Part shown: one piece after another, positions 8,605 to 17,354 of the stretch
How the letters are laid out: every line of letters starts with the position of its first letter
Position numbering within the stretch: the stretch's first letter is position 1
From: CAZAKO01 sp964546145
Lineage (GTDB): Bacteria; Fidelibacterota; UBA2242
DNA: 64,000 bases
Reading direction: 5' to 3'
Assembly: GCA_964546145.1 (NCBI GenBank)
Contig: CAZJIU010000001.1
Location: 1 to 64,000, forward strand
Notes under the pieces: generated by a model
What the model saw: the letters and a program-made list of their open reading frames with translations, nothing else
What the model was told of the DNA's origin: nothing
Databases searched by the model: none
Made by a program: the position numbers and the translations under genes

Positions 8605-9990
8605 TTAGGAGTTGACAAACTCGAGGTGAGCAACAAAATGATGTAAACGCGACTCGCCGTATTTAATAATTCGCATGCCGCGCAGTGACTTGCGGTTGGC
8701 GTACAGATCTATCAAAGCCTGGGCGACGTAATCGAGGTGGGCTCTGGTATAAACCCGGCGCGGCAGAGCCAGACGGACTAATTCCAATTCGGGGTAAGTC
8801 ATTTTACCGGTGAGCGGGTCTTTCTGGGAAAACATAAAGCTGCCTATTTCGGAAGTCCTTATTCCTGATTGGAGATAGAGGTTGACGACCAAGGATTGTC
8901 CTGGAAATTCAGCTGGCGGAATGTGCTCCAGGAATTTTCTGGCATTGATGTATACTGCGTGCCCGCCGAAGGGTTTTAAGAGGGGTATTCCAGCCTCATT
9001 CAACAGATCACCAAGATACTTTACCTGTCCTACCCGATAGGCCAAATATTCCTCGTTCTGTACCTCGATCAAACCCCGCGCAATGGCTTCGAGATCCCGC
9101 CCGGCTAAGCCACCATAGGTTGGAAAACCCTCAATCAGGATCAACTTTTCTTTCAATTGCGTTACCAAAGAATCATCATTTACGGCAATGAAACCGCCAA
9201 TGTTAACCAGACCATCCTTTTTGGCGCTCACCGTGCAACCATCAACTTGACTGAACATTTCCCTGACGATTTCCGGAATGGTCTTATAACTATATTCTTT
9301 TTCCCGGATTTTAATGAAATAAGCATTTTCGGCGAAGCGGCAAGCATCGAAAAACAGCGGCAAACCATACCGCTTACAAACCTCTTTTGCGGCTCTGATA
9401 TTTTGCATCGAAACTGGTTGACCTCCGCCCGAGTTATTGGTTATGGTAATCATTACCAACGGAATCCGGTTTTTACCATACTGACGGATAGCATCTTCTA
9501 ATTTCTGGATATCTATGTTTCCTTTAAAAGGATAGTCTATCTCCGGATCTCGACCCTCATCAATGACTAGATCCAGCGGGATCCCACCGTTAGCTAATAC
9601 ATTGGCACGGGTTGTATCAAAGTGGTTATTATTGGGAACGTACATCTTCTCTTTTAATATTGTTGAAAACAAGAGATTTTCGGCTGCCCGTCCCTGATGT
9701 AGTGGAATAATATGTTTCAATCCGGTCATATTCCGTACCGTTTCCTCAAGGTGATACCAGTTGCGGCAGCAGGCGTAAGACTCATCCCCCTGTTGAAGAC
9801 CAGCCCACTGATAGTCACTCATGGCACCCGTTCCACTATCAGTCAATAGATCAACATATACTTTTTCGGAAGCGATATTAAATAGATTATAACCGGCTGC
9901 CTTCAAAATGGCAGCTCGTTCCGCGCGAGTTGTCTGATGGATAGGTTCGACAACCTTGATGCGAAATGGTTCGGGAATATAGTTTGCCAC
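8605..9990 (-). CDS. tnaA: Tryptophanase (tryptophan indole-lyase)
   Basis: A PLP enzyme of the beta-eliminating lyase family, 461 residues, with the PLP lysine at K258 in SAKKD and a complete core. The family contains tryptophanase and tyrosine phenol-lyase. Three positions known to separate them are of the tryptophanase type: D125 (Asp in tryptophanase, Thr in tyrosine phenol-lyase), I382 (Ile versus the phenol-binding Arg) and H451 (His versus Phe). The expected reaction is tryptophan to indole, pyruvate and ammonia, in the cytosol. Several other stretches are closer to tyrosine phenol-lyase, so the call rests on these residues. The start is GTG 9990 after an AAAGGAAA site. I see no tnaC-like leader peptide in the 134 bases upstream. 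Confidence 0.85.
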   Translation of the reverse strand: MANYIPEPFRIKVVEPIHQTTRAERAAILKAAGYNLFNIASEKVYVDLLTDSGTGAMSDYQWAGLQQGDESYACCRNWYHLEETVRNMTGLKHIIPLHQGRAAENLLFSTILKEKMYVPNNNHFDTTRANVLANGGIPLDLVIDEGRDPEIDYPFKGNIDIQKLEDAIRQYGKNRIPLVMITITNNSGGGQPVSMQNIRAAKEVCKRYGLPLFFDACRFAENAYFIKIREKEYSYKTIPEIVREMFSQVDGCTVSAKKDGLVNIGGFIAVNDDSLVTQLKEKLILIEGFPTYGGLAGRDLEAIARGLIEVQNEEYLAYRVGQVKYLGDLLNEAGIPLLKPFGGHAVYINARKFLEHIPPAEFPGQSLVVNLYLQSGIRTSEIGSFMFSQKDPLTGKMTYPELELVRLALPRRVYTRAHLDYVAQALIDLYANRKSLRGMRIIKYGESRLHHFVAHLEFVNS

Positions 9991-10124
9991 GGCGATTTCC
10001 TTTCTATCAAGTAAATCTATTTTTAACTTTCTTATTAATTATCCGGGTAATTTTTTTACCAGATGTGTTGAGATAATTAAGACCAGTAATAATTGCCATT
10101 GGGTCTGATGTTTAGTCAAGGAGG

Positions 10125-10433
10125 CTACTGTTCGCTGGTCTCATCCTCGATTATTTCTTGGGCTTCATCAACGACTTTTGCCGTTGTTTTTTTACTCTCT
10201 TTAAGGATTTTCTTTTTAAGCTCTTCACCGCGCTTTAGCAGGGCTCTTACCTCTTTTGGTGCTTTTTGAGCTTCATGGTAACTGAATCCGGAAGCTGCTG
10301 ACAGAATTACAAAAGAAATAATTGCCCAGATAATCAGTTTCTTGAATACCATAAAAATAAACAGGATTAGAACAACCACCAATGCTATGGCAATGATCGG
10401 ATTGGCGGTCATATAGTCTATCCAGTTTTGCAT
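10125..10433 (-). CDS. Small membrane protein with a charged C-terminal helix (unknown)
   Basis: This 102-residue protein is not a family I recognise. Two hydrophobic segments (about 11-30 and 34-50) are followed by a lysine- and glutamate-rich helical tail (about 55-102) that may be a coiled coil. It starts 21 bases after the PadR gene, with an AAGGGTG ribosome site, so the two are probably co-transcribed. A small membrane partner or effector of the PadR regulon is possible, but this is inference. Confidence 0.6.
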   Translation of the reverse strand: MQNWIDYMTANPIIAIALVVVLILFIFMVFKKLIIWAIISFVILSAASGFSYHEAQKAPKEVRALLKRGEELKKKILKESKKTTAKVVDEAQEIIEDETSEQ

Positions 10434-10454
10434 AGTTCACCCTTTCTTCAATTT

Positions 10455-10970
10455 TTATAAAAAGTTCAGCAGTTCCCTGATCCACTTGCGCTCGGCTTGC
10501 CAGAGAGAAAGTGGTCTTGAGAGCATTGCCCTTTCGAGGGAATTTGAACTCTTGATGCCGGTCATTTCACGCAGTTTCGTCTGGATTAAGCGCCCTAGCT
10601 CGGAATCATATAGTGAAAGGACCTCTTTGATTTCCTCCTTCGATAGATAGCTACCAAACATAAGTCCGGTTTCGAAGAGCGAGGGCTCCCGCTGGGGCTG
10701 AGATAGAGCCTTTTTAATTTCGTCCAATAATAGTTTTTTACCTTTTGGCGTGATAGTATAAATGCGGCGACCGGGTAAGTTTTCCTGAGGATGGTAATGG
10801 CTTTCCAGCAAGCCGCTTTTTTCCATCTTTTTCAGGGTTGAATAGATAGTTGAAAAGCCAATATCAAGACGTTCGCGAATGCCCTTGTCCTCGATTACTT
10901 TCTCAACACTATAGGCATGACTGGGTTGGGCATGAATGATTCCCAAGATCGTAATTTCCAATTGCGTCAT
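10455..10970 (-). CDS. PadR-family transcriptional regulator
   Basis: The 171-residue protein has the PadR winged helix at residues 1-85: a conserved ILGIIHAQPSHAYSVEKVIE start, the recognition region GFSTIYSTLKKMEKSGLL, and the wing with GRRIYTITPKGKKLL. A C-terminal helical domain (about 95-171) should mediate dimer formation. PadR proteins are usually repressors and often control neighbouring ABC exporters; here an ABC-2 exporter operon lies just upstream on the same strand and the small membrane protein just downstream. No effector can be deduced. Confidence 0.88.
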   Translation of the reverse strand: MTQLEITILGIIHAQPSHAYSVEKVIEDKGIRERLDIGFSTIYSTLKKMEKSGLLESHYHPQENLPGRRIYTITPKGKKLLLDEIKKALSQPQREPSLFETGLMFGSYLSKEEIKEVLSLYDSELGRLIQTKLREMTGIKSSNSLERAMLSRPLSLWQAERKWIRELLNFL

Positions 10971-11073
10971 GAGTTACTCTGCTTAAATTTTAAACCACTG
11001 GCCACAATTGATTTTAAGTAATTACAATCGCAAATGCAAAGAGTTGTCAGTTATCTATTGGGAATTCAACTTG

Positions 11074-11799
11074 TTACTTTTCGAATAAATAGTTGGCTAT
11101 GCCTTGATTAATACGATAGTCTTTGAAATAGATGATTACCTGTCCATCCGTCGGTTCCTTATTGCCTAGGTTGCTCCGATTGAAGCTACCCGCTGGACTA
11201 TCTATGGTTGGGCGGTTGAGAATGGGAATACCCCGTTCCATATGAATATAAACGCTGGTGGTTTCGGGTAGCCAGAAGCCGTCAATTTGGCGATAGGAAA
11301 AGTTCATTACCGATTCACCGGTATCTTTCAAACGCAGTAGGGCTTTTTCAATCGTCCAGCGCTGGGTGTCGACCCAAATGGTAATAGAAGCATCTTCCGA
11401 TTGCTGTTTTGGAGTGAATTCCAGCAGGTGCAAAGTTTTACCGTTCTCCTGAATTGTGTTCTTGAATTTAACCGTCATTTTGTTAGTTAGTAGTGTATCC
11501 AAGATAGGTATAAAGCCGATTTTGGGTACTAACGCAAAACCATTGGTCTGAATTGTTATCCGGTCAGGTTTTTTAAATAAAATTTTTATCCGTTTATCAG
11601 GCATCCGCAAATTGGGAATATCTACTTTAACGTGAGCGGTAACACGATAATCATTTATCGCCTCATAGGTGGACTGCACCCGGTCTATTATTTTCTGCGG
11701 ATCTGGGGCAGATTGACTGACCGCCAGCACAAGTCTTGCTGACAATCCGATAATTGCCATTCCTAGGTGAAACCTCAAAATTGGTTTTAAATTGCTCAT
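11074..11799 (-). CDS. LolA/LolB-fold (outer-membrane lipoprotein-sorting-like) secreted protein
   Basis: After a signal peptide (about residues 1-28), the 241-residue protein shows the pattern of COG2834-type lipoprotein carriers: a first helix with IIDRVQSTYEAINDYRVT, then long amphipathic beta strands including IRILFKKPDRI-like and WIDT-like segments (here WVDTQRW). These proteins form a half-open barrel that holds lipids or lipoproteins in the periplasm. The start at 11799 overlaps the permease stop as TGATG, so it is translationally coupled to an ABC exporter and probably works with it. Whether it carries lipoproteins or another lipid is unknown. Confidence 0.7.
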   Translation of the reverse strand: MSNLKPILRFHLGMAIIGLSARLVLAVSQSAPDPQKIIDRVQSTYEAINDYRVTAHVKVDIPNLRMPDKRIKILFKKPDRITIQTNGFALVPKIGFIPILDTLLTNKMTVKFKNTIQENGKTLHLLEFTPKQQSEDASITIWVDTQRWTIEKALLRLKDTGESVMNFSYRQIDGFWLPETTSVYIHMERGIPILNRPTIDSPAGSFNRSNLGNKEPTDGQVIIYFKDYRINQGIANYLFEK

Positions 11800-12641
11800 C
11801 AGGTAGTAATATCTTTTTTTAAGAAAGTTATTGTACTGGCAAGATAAAATCCTACAATGTAGCAGATTAGTAAGCTGATATGGTGAACAATTTCTCCCCA
11901 TGGTATTGGGTCGGAAAATGGGGCGAAAAATATGTCGAAATAGGAAGTAAAAAGATACGGGCGAATCGTTTCCAGAGCACTTATTTTCAATACCGAGAGA
12001 ATGTAGAAAACTACTAACACCGCATAAGTACCGATTATCGGACCAATTCCGTTACTTGTCATACTCGAGAAGAAAAATGTTAATGAGGCGACGACCATCT
12101 GGACTATTACCGCCAGAGAATAGGCTAATAGAAACCGGCTAATTGCCTGGCTTTGCGATAAGATCAAGATCCCTTTGTCAGAGACGAATAGATCGCCTCC
12201 GCCAATTAACGACATGCCGATTCCCAGGCTGCAAATTCCCAGGAAGAAGACAATTGCCCAGGTGTAGAAAAAGGTCGCGATGAATTTGGCGGTTATGATC
12301 CAGAAGCGGCTTACTGGTCGGGTCAGTAGAATCCGAAAAGTTCCGGCTGCCCCTTCACCAGCCATGATGTCGCCGGCAACCAAAACGATAAAGAAGGGAA
12401 AATGAATCCAGAGAACATTCATCAGATAGTACGATACCAATAATCCATTTACCAATGAGCCGACGAAGACAAAGGTATTGCCGAGAGACTTTAGGGCCTG
12501 ATCTTGAACATCGAATCCATATTTGTGCACCAAGAGCATGATAATCGGGATCAAGATAACTATGGTGGCAAAACCAATATAAGTGCGTGACTTGCTAAAA
12601 ATCTTAAAAATTTCATAGTAGATATTTTTCAGGAATACCAT
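11799..12641 (-). CDS. ABC-2 type transporter permease
   Basis: The 280-residue protein has about six transmembrane segments: one near 20-40, then a cluster through residue 275. The MAGEGAAGTFRILLTRPVSRFWI segment between segments two and three is typical of ABC-2 permeases of the NatB/YhaP class (a coupling helix after GE). It overlaps both the ATPase gene upstream (TAATG) and the LolA-like gene downstream (TGATG) by one base. The substrate is unknown. Confidence 0.88.
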   Translation of the reverse strand: MVFLKNIYYEIFKIFSKSRTYIGFATIVILIPIIMLLVHKYGFDVQDQALKSLGNTFVFVGSLVNGLLVSYYLMNVLWIHFPFFIVLVAGDIMAGEGAAGTFRILLTRPVSRFWIITAKFIATFFYTWAIVFFLGICSLGIGMSLIGGGDLFVSDKGILILSQSQAISRFLLAYSLAVIVQMVVASLTFFFSSMTSNGIGPIIGTYAVLVVFYILSVLKISALETIRPYLFTSYFDIFFAPFSDPIPWGEIVHHISLLICYIVGFYLASTITFLKKDITT

Positions 12642-13558
12642 TACTTTTTTACCGGATTTACTACTTTCAATAAGGACAGATAATAATCCTCGAGTGAGGT
12701 GCGCGGAACAATAGCCGAAACCGCAAAATCATTCTTGATTAAAAATTCAGTTAATACCGGGCGACTTTCACCGGGAATCTGAACTTTGAGTAATCCATCT
12801 TCAAGGGCAACTTTGTGCACCCAATTTTCCCGCTGCAGCAGATCGAATGCTCTTTGAGGTTCATTTACTTGGACTTCAGTTACGAAAAAGTCGGTCTCGC
12901 GGAGGAGGTTATGAACGTCACCCTGAACTACCATGATCCCTTTATCAATGATAGCCATATGAGTGCAGACCTGTTCGATCTCATGGAGCAGATGGGAGGA
13001 AAGAAAAATTGTCATTCCCTGTTCATGCGCCAGGCGGATAATCAGTTCGCGGATCTCTTTGATTCCTTGTGGATCCAGACCAGATGTGGGTTCATCCAGA
13101 ATTACCAGTTCCGGATAGCATAATAATGCCTGGGCAATGCCCAGCCGCTGCTTCATGCCATGGGAATAACTTCTGACCATGTCCTTTGCCCGTTCGGCAA
13201 GTTCGACAATTTCCAGAACCTCATAAATTCTTTTACGGGAAACGCCACCATTCAGGGCACCTAGGAAATGAAGATTCTTTTCGGCGGATAAGTAAAGATA
13301 AAAATCGGGCTTTTCGACCAGAGCGCCGATGCGAGTGTAAATCTTCTGTCCGTGACTCTTAACATTTTTTGAAAATAATTCAAAAGATCCTGAACTTGGC
13401 CGAATCAGATTCAGCAGCATGCGGATTGTAGTGCTCTTCCCGGCTCCATTTGGTCCAAGAAACCCGAATATCTGCCCCTTTTCGACCTCTAAATTCAGGT
13501 CCTTGACTGCCCAGCGATGTCCAAAGCGCTTGCTTAAATTAAGGGTTTTTAGTATCAC
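12641..13558 (-). CDS. ABC transporter ATP-binding protein (CcmA/NatA type)
   Basis: The 305-residue protein has Walker A GPNGAGKS at residues 35-42, a signature motif YSHGMKQR, Walker B LVILDEPTSGLD and the switch histidine in LSSHLL. The C-terminal 80 residues form the regulatory extension common in ABC-2 exporters. It forms the motor of the adjoining permease, with which it overlaps by one base. The operon starts 64 bases after the lipoprotein gene at 13623 and may belong to the same transcript as the TonB receptor. Confidence 0.93.
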   Translation of the reverse strand: MILKTLNLSKRFGHRWAVKDLNLEVEKGQIFGFLGPNGAGKSTTIRMLLNLIRPSSGSFELFSKNVKSHGQKIYTRIGALVEKPDFYLYLSAEKNLHFLGALNGGVSRKRIYEVLEIVELAERAKDMVRSYSHGMKQRLGIAQALLCYPELVILDEPTSGLDPQGIKEIRELIIRLAHEQGMTIFLSSHLLHEIEQVCTHMAIIDKGIMVVQGDVHNLLRETDFFVTEVQVNEPQRAFDLLQRENWVHKVALEDGLLKVQIPGESRPVLTEFLIKNDFAVSAIVPRTSLEDYYLSLLKVVNPVKK

Positions 13559-13622
13559 TGCTCCACCACGGCGGGGATGAATTTAATGTCTTATGATGAG
13601 GATTCCAAAAAGATGTTAATCT

Positions 13623-14765
13623 CTATTTGATGCGGATGAAGATAGATTTACTGGCTTTCGAGCCAACAACTCCCATTACCGGCTTGCCGTACTGGTCGCG
13701 TAGATTCGACTTTTCGGAGTCTTTCAAGGGCAGATTGGAATAATAATATCTCCCGTAATTTTCATCCAGAGCACTGACGGTTAGTTGGTACAAACCAGGC
13801 ACGATATCGGCCGTAATTGGTTCCACTCCAACCGGTCGTCCCTGGTTGTAGGCTTTCAAGTCCTCTAAGGGGTAATTGGGATGATCATACAGCAGTATCA
13901 GCGAGTCTAGCTGTTCAACTTGTTCCAGTTTTATATAGTAGACCGCGCACCGCGGGTCCGATTCCCAGAAAACCTGCCCGCCAGCATTATAAGCGAATAC
14001 CATCGTATCACCAACCATCGTCGCCGGGAAGAGGGGGAAATTGGTTAAAAAATACACTGCTGGAATGGTACTTGTACTGCCGGTTATTATTAAACCGAAA
14101 GTCTGGGAATTGATGCTGATCTCATATTCGCAATTGTTATATAAGTTATTGTTGCCGAGCGGGCAATAACCCCCATAGAATACTGTCTCAATTATGGTTA
14201 CTTCTTCTGAATTTTCTTGCTGCTCCCGAACAGTTTGGAATGAGTCTGCCCGGGAATTCCAGATGAACTCGATAGTCTGGCCATAGTAGGGTGAATCGGT
14301 CTGGATATTGCTCAGGATAATGGTCGCTGTCGAATCGTGCAAATGGGGAATAATTTCATCGTATTCATCAACGTGTGGCTCACCCGGATCGGGACGGCCA
14401 TTGCCTTCACCCTTATCGCGTGGGAGATATTCGTTTGCCGGCATGCCGTCTCGGCCAACATCGTCGTTTAAGGGCTCGCCGGAGTCCCATTGACCATTAT
14501 TATTCAGATCGCTAAATGTGCACCAGTCGCCGTCATCATCACGCCCATTGTACACGGTTGTATCGTCAATCGTAATGCTCCGGTCGAGCCGCACAATAGA
14601 TTTTTCCGGATTGGTTGCATCCAAAATTGCCTCAACCCGCAATTCTAGGGTATAGTAACCGAAGTCATTCTCGAACTCGTTTAGGCTCAAATCTTTTTCA
14701 CAACCGGCAATTGCTAGCAGCGTTATTATGATGAATATTCCGGTTCTTTGATTTGGTGTTCGCAT
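13623..14765 (-). CDS. Lipoprotein with calcium-type DxNxNG motifs, partner of a TonB receptor
   Basis: The 380-residue protein has a signal peptide ending in a lipobox (IAGC, C22), so it should be anchored in a membrane, probably the outer one. Residues 86-97 (DLNNNGQWDSGE) and 117-129 (a DGxG-type acidic stretch ending in DPGE) look like EF-hand or thrombospondin-3-type calcium loops. The rest is beta-rich and resembles in layout the DUF4249-type lipoproteins that accompany TonB receptors in Bacteroidetes; I could not confirm the family. It begins 5 bases after the TonB receptor stop, so the two are very likely a unit: barrel plus surface or periplasmic lipoprotein. Confidence 0.65.
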   Translation of the reverse strand: MRTPNQRTGIFIIITLLAIAGCEKDLSLNEFENDFGYYTLELRVEAILDATNPEKSIVRLDRSITIDDTTVYNGRDDDGDWCTFSDLNNNGQWDSGEPLNDDVGRDGMPANEYLPRDKGEGNGRPDPGEPHVDEYDEIIPHLHDSTATIILSNIQTDSPYYGQTIEFIWNSRADSFQTVREQQENSEEVTIIETVFYGGYCPLGNNNLYNNCEYEISINSQTFGLIITGSTSTIPAVYFLTNFPLFPATMVGDTMVFAYNAGGQVFWESDPRCAVYYIKLEQVEQLDSLILLYDHPNYPLEDLKAYNQGRPVGVEPITADIVPGLYQLTVSALDENYGRYYYSNLPLKDSEKSNLRDQYGKPVMGVVGSKASKSIFIRIK

Positions 14766-14770
14766 CGTTC

Positions 14771-17128
14771 CTATAGGTCGAATTCAACTCCAAAAGTTGG
14801 GATGATTGGAAACATACCAATTGCTGTAACCTTGGAAGGAGACCGCCGGTGATTCCAGTTATATACCAGTACATTGAAATGATTGGTGAAATTGATAATC
14901 TGCAATTTAAATTTACCTTGGATACCAAAGGGTGTTATTTTGCGGACCCAGCCGAGGTCACCGCGCATATAGCTGGGATAACGGGCTGAATTTTTTAAGC
15001 CATCTATATTAACTAAGTTTTGGTAAGGATTTTCAAGACTACCGTAGCCACTTTGAGTGAATACTTTTCCAACTACTGGAGTATAGGGCTGCCCACTGGA
15101 ACTGGTCCAGCCGAGGTTGATTGTATTTTTCTTATTGATTTTATAGGAAAGGAAAATATTGAGGTTATGGGGACGGTGATAGGTCGGATTGTAGATTTCG
15201 CCTTCGGATTTCCGGGTTTCACCGTCGCCATTAAAATCAATTTGTTTTTCCACTAAGTTGAAAGAATACCCGATCCAGCCGGTCAGTTTGCCATGAATCT
15301 TTCGCAATATTAACTCCAGTCCTTGAGACTTGCCAACACCACTGATATAATCATCTTCATTGGTTGAGGGATTGTTGTTTGGATTAGTGACCAGTAAGTA
15401 GCTGTAAGGCTTGTAATATATTTCCAGGGAGGCAGTGAAACCTTCTTTTAACCATTGTTCAATCCCCACGATTAGGTGCTGGTTGCTCTCCGCTTGGTTA
15501 TTTTTTTGGATTGGTTCCCAGAAGTCAACGATTCTTAAAATTTCGTTTTCGTCGTTAGTGGTAAAGAGGAACTGGTAATATTTGCCATAACTGGCTTTTA
15601 GTACGGTATTTTCGGTCAGATTGTATTTCAGTCCGAGGCGTGGCTCGTAATATAGCTGCCGGTGCAGTTCGTATTTACTGACCCGCAATCCAAATTGAAA
15701 CGCCCAGAGAGCATTCGGTTTCCACTGATCCTGGATGTAAAAAGCCATTATAGATGGCTTTTGCGACATCCGGAACAGCACCAGATTGTCTAGGCGGTAC
15801 TTAAAGGATAATCCAAGAATTTTATATTCCATTCCTAAGATTGCGGTATGATGGCGGCTGATATAGAAATACAATTTTTCCTTGAGACTGAGATCCTTGA
15901 TTTGGTTGAAAACGGTGATTTTGTTTTTTGAGGTTCCGGCTATACTATCAGTTACACTGAGCTCTAAATTGACATCGAAATCATAAAAGGTTTGTGCCAG
16001 GGTTAACTCAGAAAATAAACGGGAATTGGGTACATAGCGCCACTGTACATTGGAGGTGTTGTTGCCCCAGTCCCAGTCGAATTTGATCCCCGCATCTTCT
16101 TCGTCGAATTCAAATGCCAGACGGTCGGAGCCGTTAAATGACGAGATGGATAACCGGTTGCGGGAATTTAGATCAGAGATCAACTTCAGCTGTCCATCCC
16201 AGAAGTAATAGGTCCAGTTCTGATCTTCACCTTTGAAGAGATAATAAATTCTTGCCATTTGATCGAAGTATGTTCGACGCAAAGACAGCATCCAGGAGCC
16301 CCGGTATAATGGTCCCTCCAATAATATTTTACTGCTCAGTACGCTCACTTCGCCTTTGGCATCGCTCAGATCCCAATACTTACCCAAGGGTGTGTTTTTA
16401 GTCAATAAGCCACCACTGGCGTTACCCTCTTTGGAGGTAATGTTTAGTACCGATGATATCCGTCCGCCATATTCGGCCGGAAAACCACCGGCCAGAAATT
16501 CGGCATCCGAAATCGCGTCGGCGTTGAATGTCGAAAATACACCTCCAATATGATAGGGATTATAGACCTCGGTGCCATCCAGTAAAATCAGATTTTCATC
16601 CGGGCTACCTCCTCTGACAATCAATGCGGCGGAGAAATCATTCTGGGTGGTAACTCCGGGTAAAAGTTGGAGTGAACGGAATAGGTCAGACTCAATGAAA
16701 GCCGGGGTAGATTTGATCTCGCGGAACGAGACGTTGGTGCGGCTGATTTCGACCTTTTCTTTAAAGCGTGCCCTCTCGGCGGTGACCACCACATCCTCCC
16801 CCTGGATAATCTCCTTTTCGAGGTAGATATCAAGCCGCCGATCCTGTTGAGTAGCTACCTGAATTACCTGATCCTGTTCCTTGTAACCCACATAGGTGAC
16901 TCGTAGCGTATATTTTCCTGATGGTACCCCGCTGATTACGTAGTAGCCGTAATTATTGCTGGCAGCTCCTAGTTCATTCCCAACCAGAACAACATTGGCG
17001 TAAATTAATGGTTCACCACTGCCCTTTTCGCGAATATAACCGCTGATCCGACCACCGGAAGCTGCAAGAAGGTGGAATCCCATTGATAGGATCAATAAAC
17101 CTAGAGCTGCCTTTAGCCAGTTTTTCAT
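14771..17128 (-). CDS. TonB-dependent outer-membrane receptor with CarboxypepD_reg domain
   Basis: The 785-residue protein has a signal peptide (1-23), a carboxypeptidase-regulatory-like beta sandwich (about 25-105, with YANVVLVG and a GxYxISGVPSGKYTL strand), a plug domain (about 125-235, with LIVRGGSPDENLILLDG and GGFPAEYGGR), and a C-terminal barrel. It has the plan of SusC/CirA-like importers but is shorter than typical SusC (about 1000). The ligand is unknown. No clear TonB box is seen between the N-terminal domain and the plug. It is first in a same-strand run with a lipoprotein and an ABC exporter. Two dyads upstream (17184 and 17241) may be operators. Confidence 0.92.
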   Translation of the reverse strand: MKNWLKAALGLLILSMGFHLLAASGGRISGYIREKGSGEPLIYANVVLVGNELGAASNNYGYYVISGVPSGKYTLRVTYVGYKEQDQVIQVATQQDRRLDIYLEKEIIQGEDVVVTAERARFKEKVEISRTNVSFREIKSTPAFIESDLFRSLQLLPGVTTQNDFSAALIVRGGSPDENLILLDGTEVYNPYHIGGVFSTFNADAISDAEFLAGGFPAEYGGRISSVLNITSKEGNASGGLLTKNTPLGKYWDLSDAKGEVSVLSSKILLEGPLYRGSWMLSLRRTYFDQMARIYYLFKGEDQNWTYYFWDGQLKLISDLNSRNRLSISSFNGSDRLAFEFDEEDAGIKFDWDWGNNTSNVQWRYVPNSRLFSELTLAQTFYDFDVNLELSVTDSIAGTSKNKITVFNQIKDLSLKEKLYFYISRHHTAILGMEYKILGLSFKYRLDNLVLFRMSQKPSIMAFYIQDQWKPNALWAFQFGLRVSKYELHRQLYYEPRLGLKYNLTENTVLKASYGKYYQFLFTTNDENEILRIVDFWEPIQKNNQAESNQHLIVGIEQWLKEGFTASLEIYYKPYSYLLVTNPNNNPSTNEDDYISGVGKSQGLELILRKIHGKLTGWIGYSFNLVEKQIDFNGDGETRKSEGEIYNPTYHRPHNLNIFLSYKINKKNTINLGWTSSSGQPYTPVVGKVFTQSGYGSLENPYQNLVNIDGLKNSARYPSYMRGDLGWVRKITPFGIQGKFKLQIINFTNHFNVLVYNWNHRRSPSKVTAIGMFPIIPTFGVEFDL

Positions 17129-17183
17129 TTAATCAACGTATGTCCTTTGATCGGATATAGAGACATTTTGAAATTATTGATAA

Positions 17184-17200
17184 AAAACATTCAATGTTTT
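17184..17200. promoter_or_regulatory. Perfect 8-bp dyad upstream of the TonB receptor gene
   Basis: AAAACATT (17184-17191), one central C, then AATGTTTT (17193-17200) form a perfect inverted repeat, 55-75 bases upstream of the receptor ATG. The one-base centre makes a protein-binding dyad more likely than an RNA hairpin, though on the minus strand a T run follows. Confidence 0.4.
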
Positions 17201-17240
17201 AATAATCATCCCGAATAGATTAGGCAATCTGAAGCTGATT

Positions 17241-17258
17241 CACAAAAAATAATTTGTG
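17241..17258. promoter_or_regulatory. Second dyad (CACAAA-N6-TTTGTG) upstream of the TonB receptor
   Basis: CACAAA (17241-17246) and TTTGTG (17253-17258) are perfect inverted arms with a 6-base AT-rich centre, in the intergenic region between comM and the TonB receptor. Its function as operator or hairpin is not known. Confidence 0.3.
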
Positions 17259-17354
17259 GAACTTCTCTGATAAGCTATATTTTTATTGAGTAACAGGATT
17301 TAAAAACATTGGCACGGTCTTTTTTCGGCACTAACGATTACTTGGACAGAAGTA

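Noticed and set aside
8605..9990. Tyrosine phenol-lyase
   Set aside because: The three residues that separate the subfamilies are all of the tryptophanase type.
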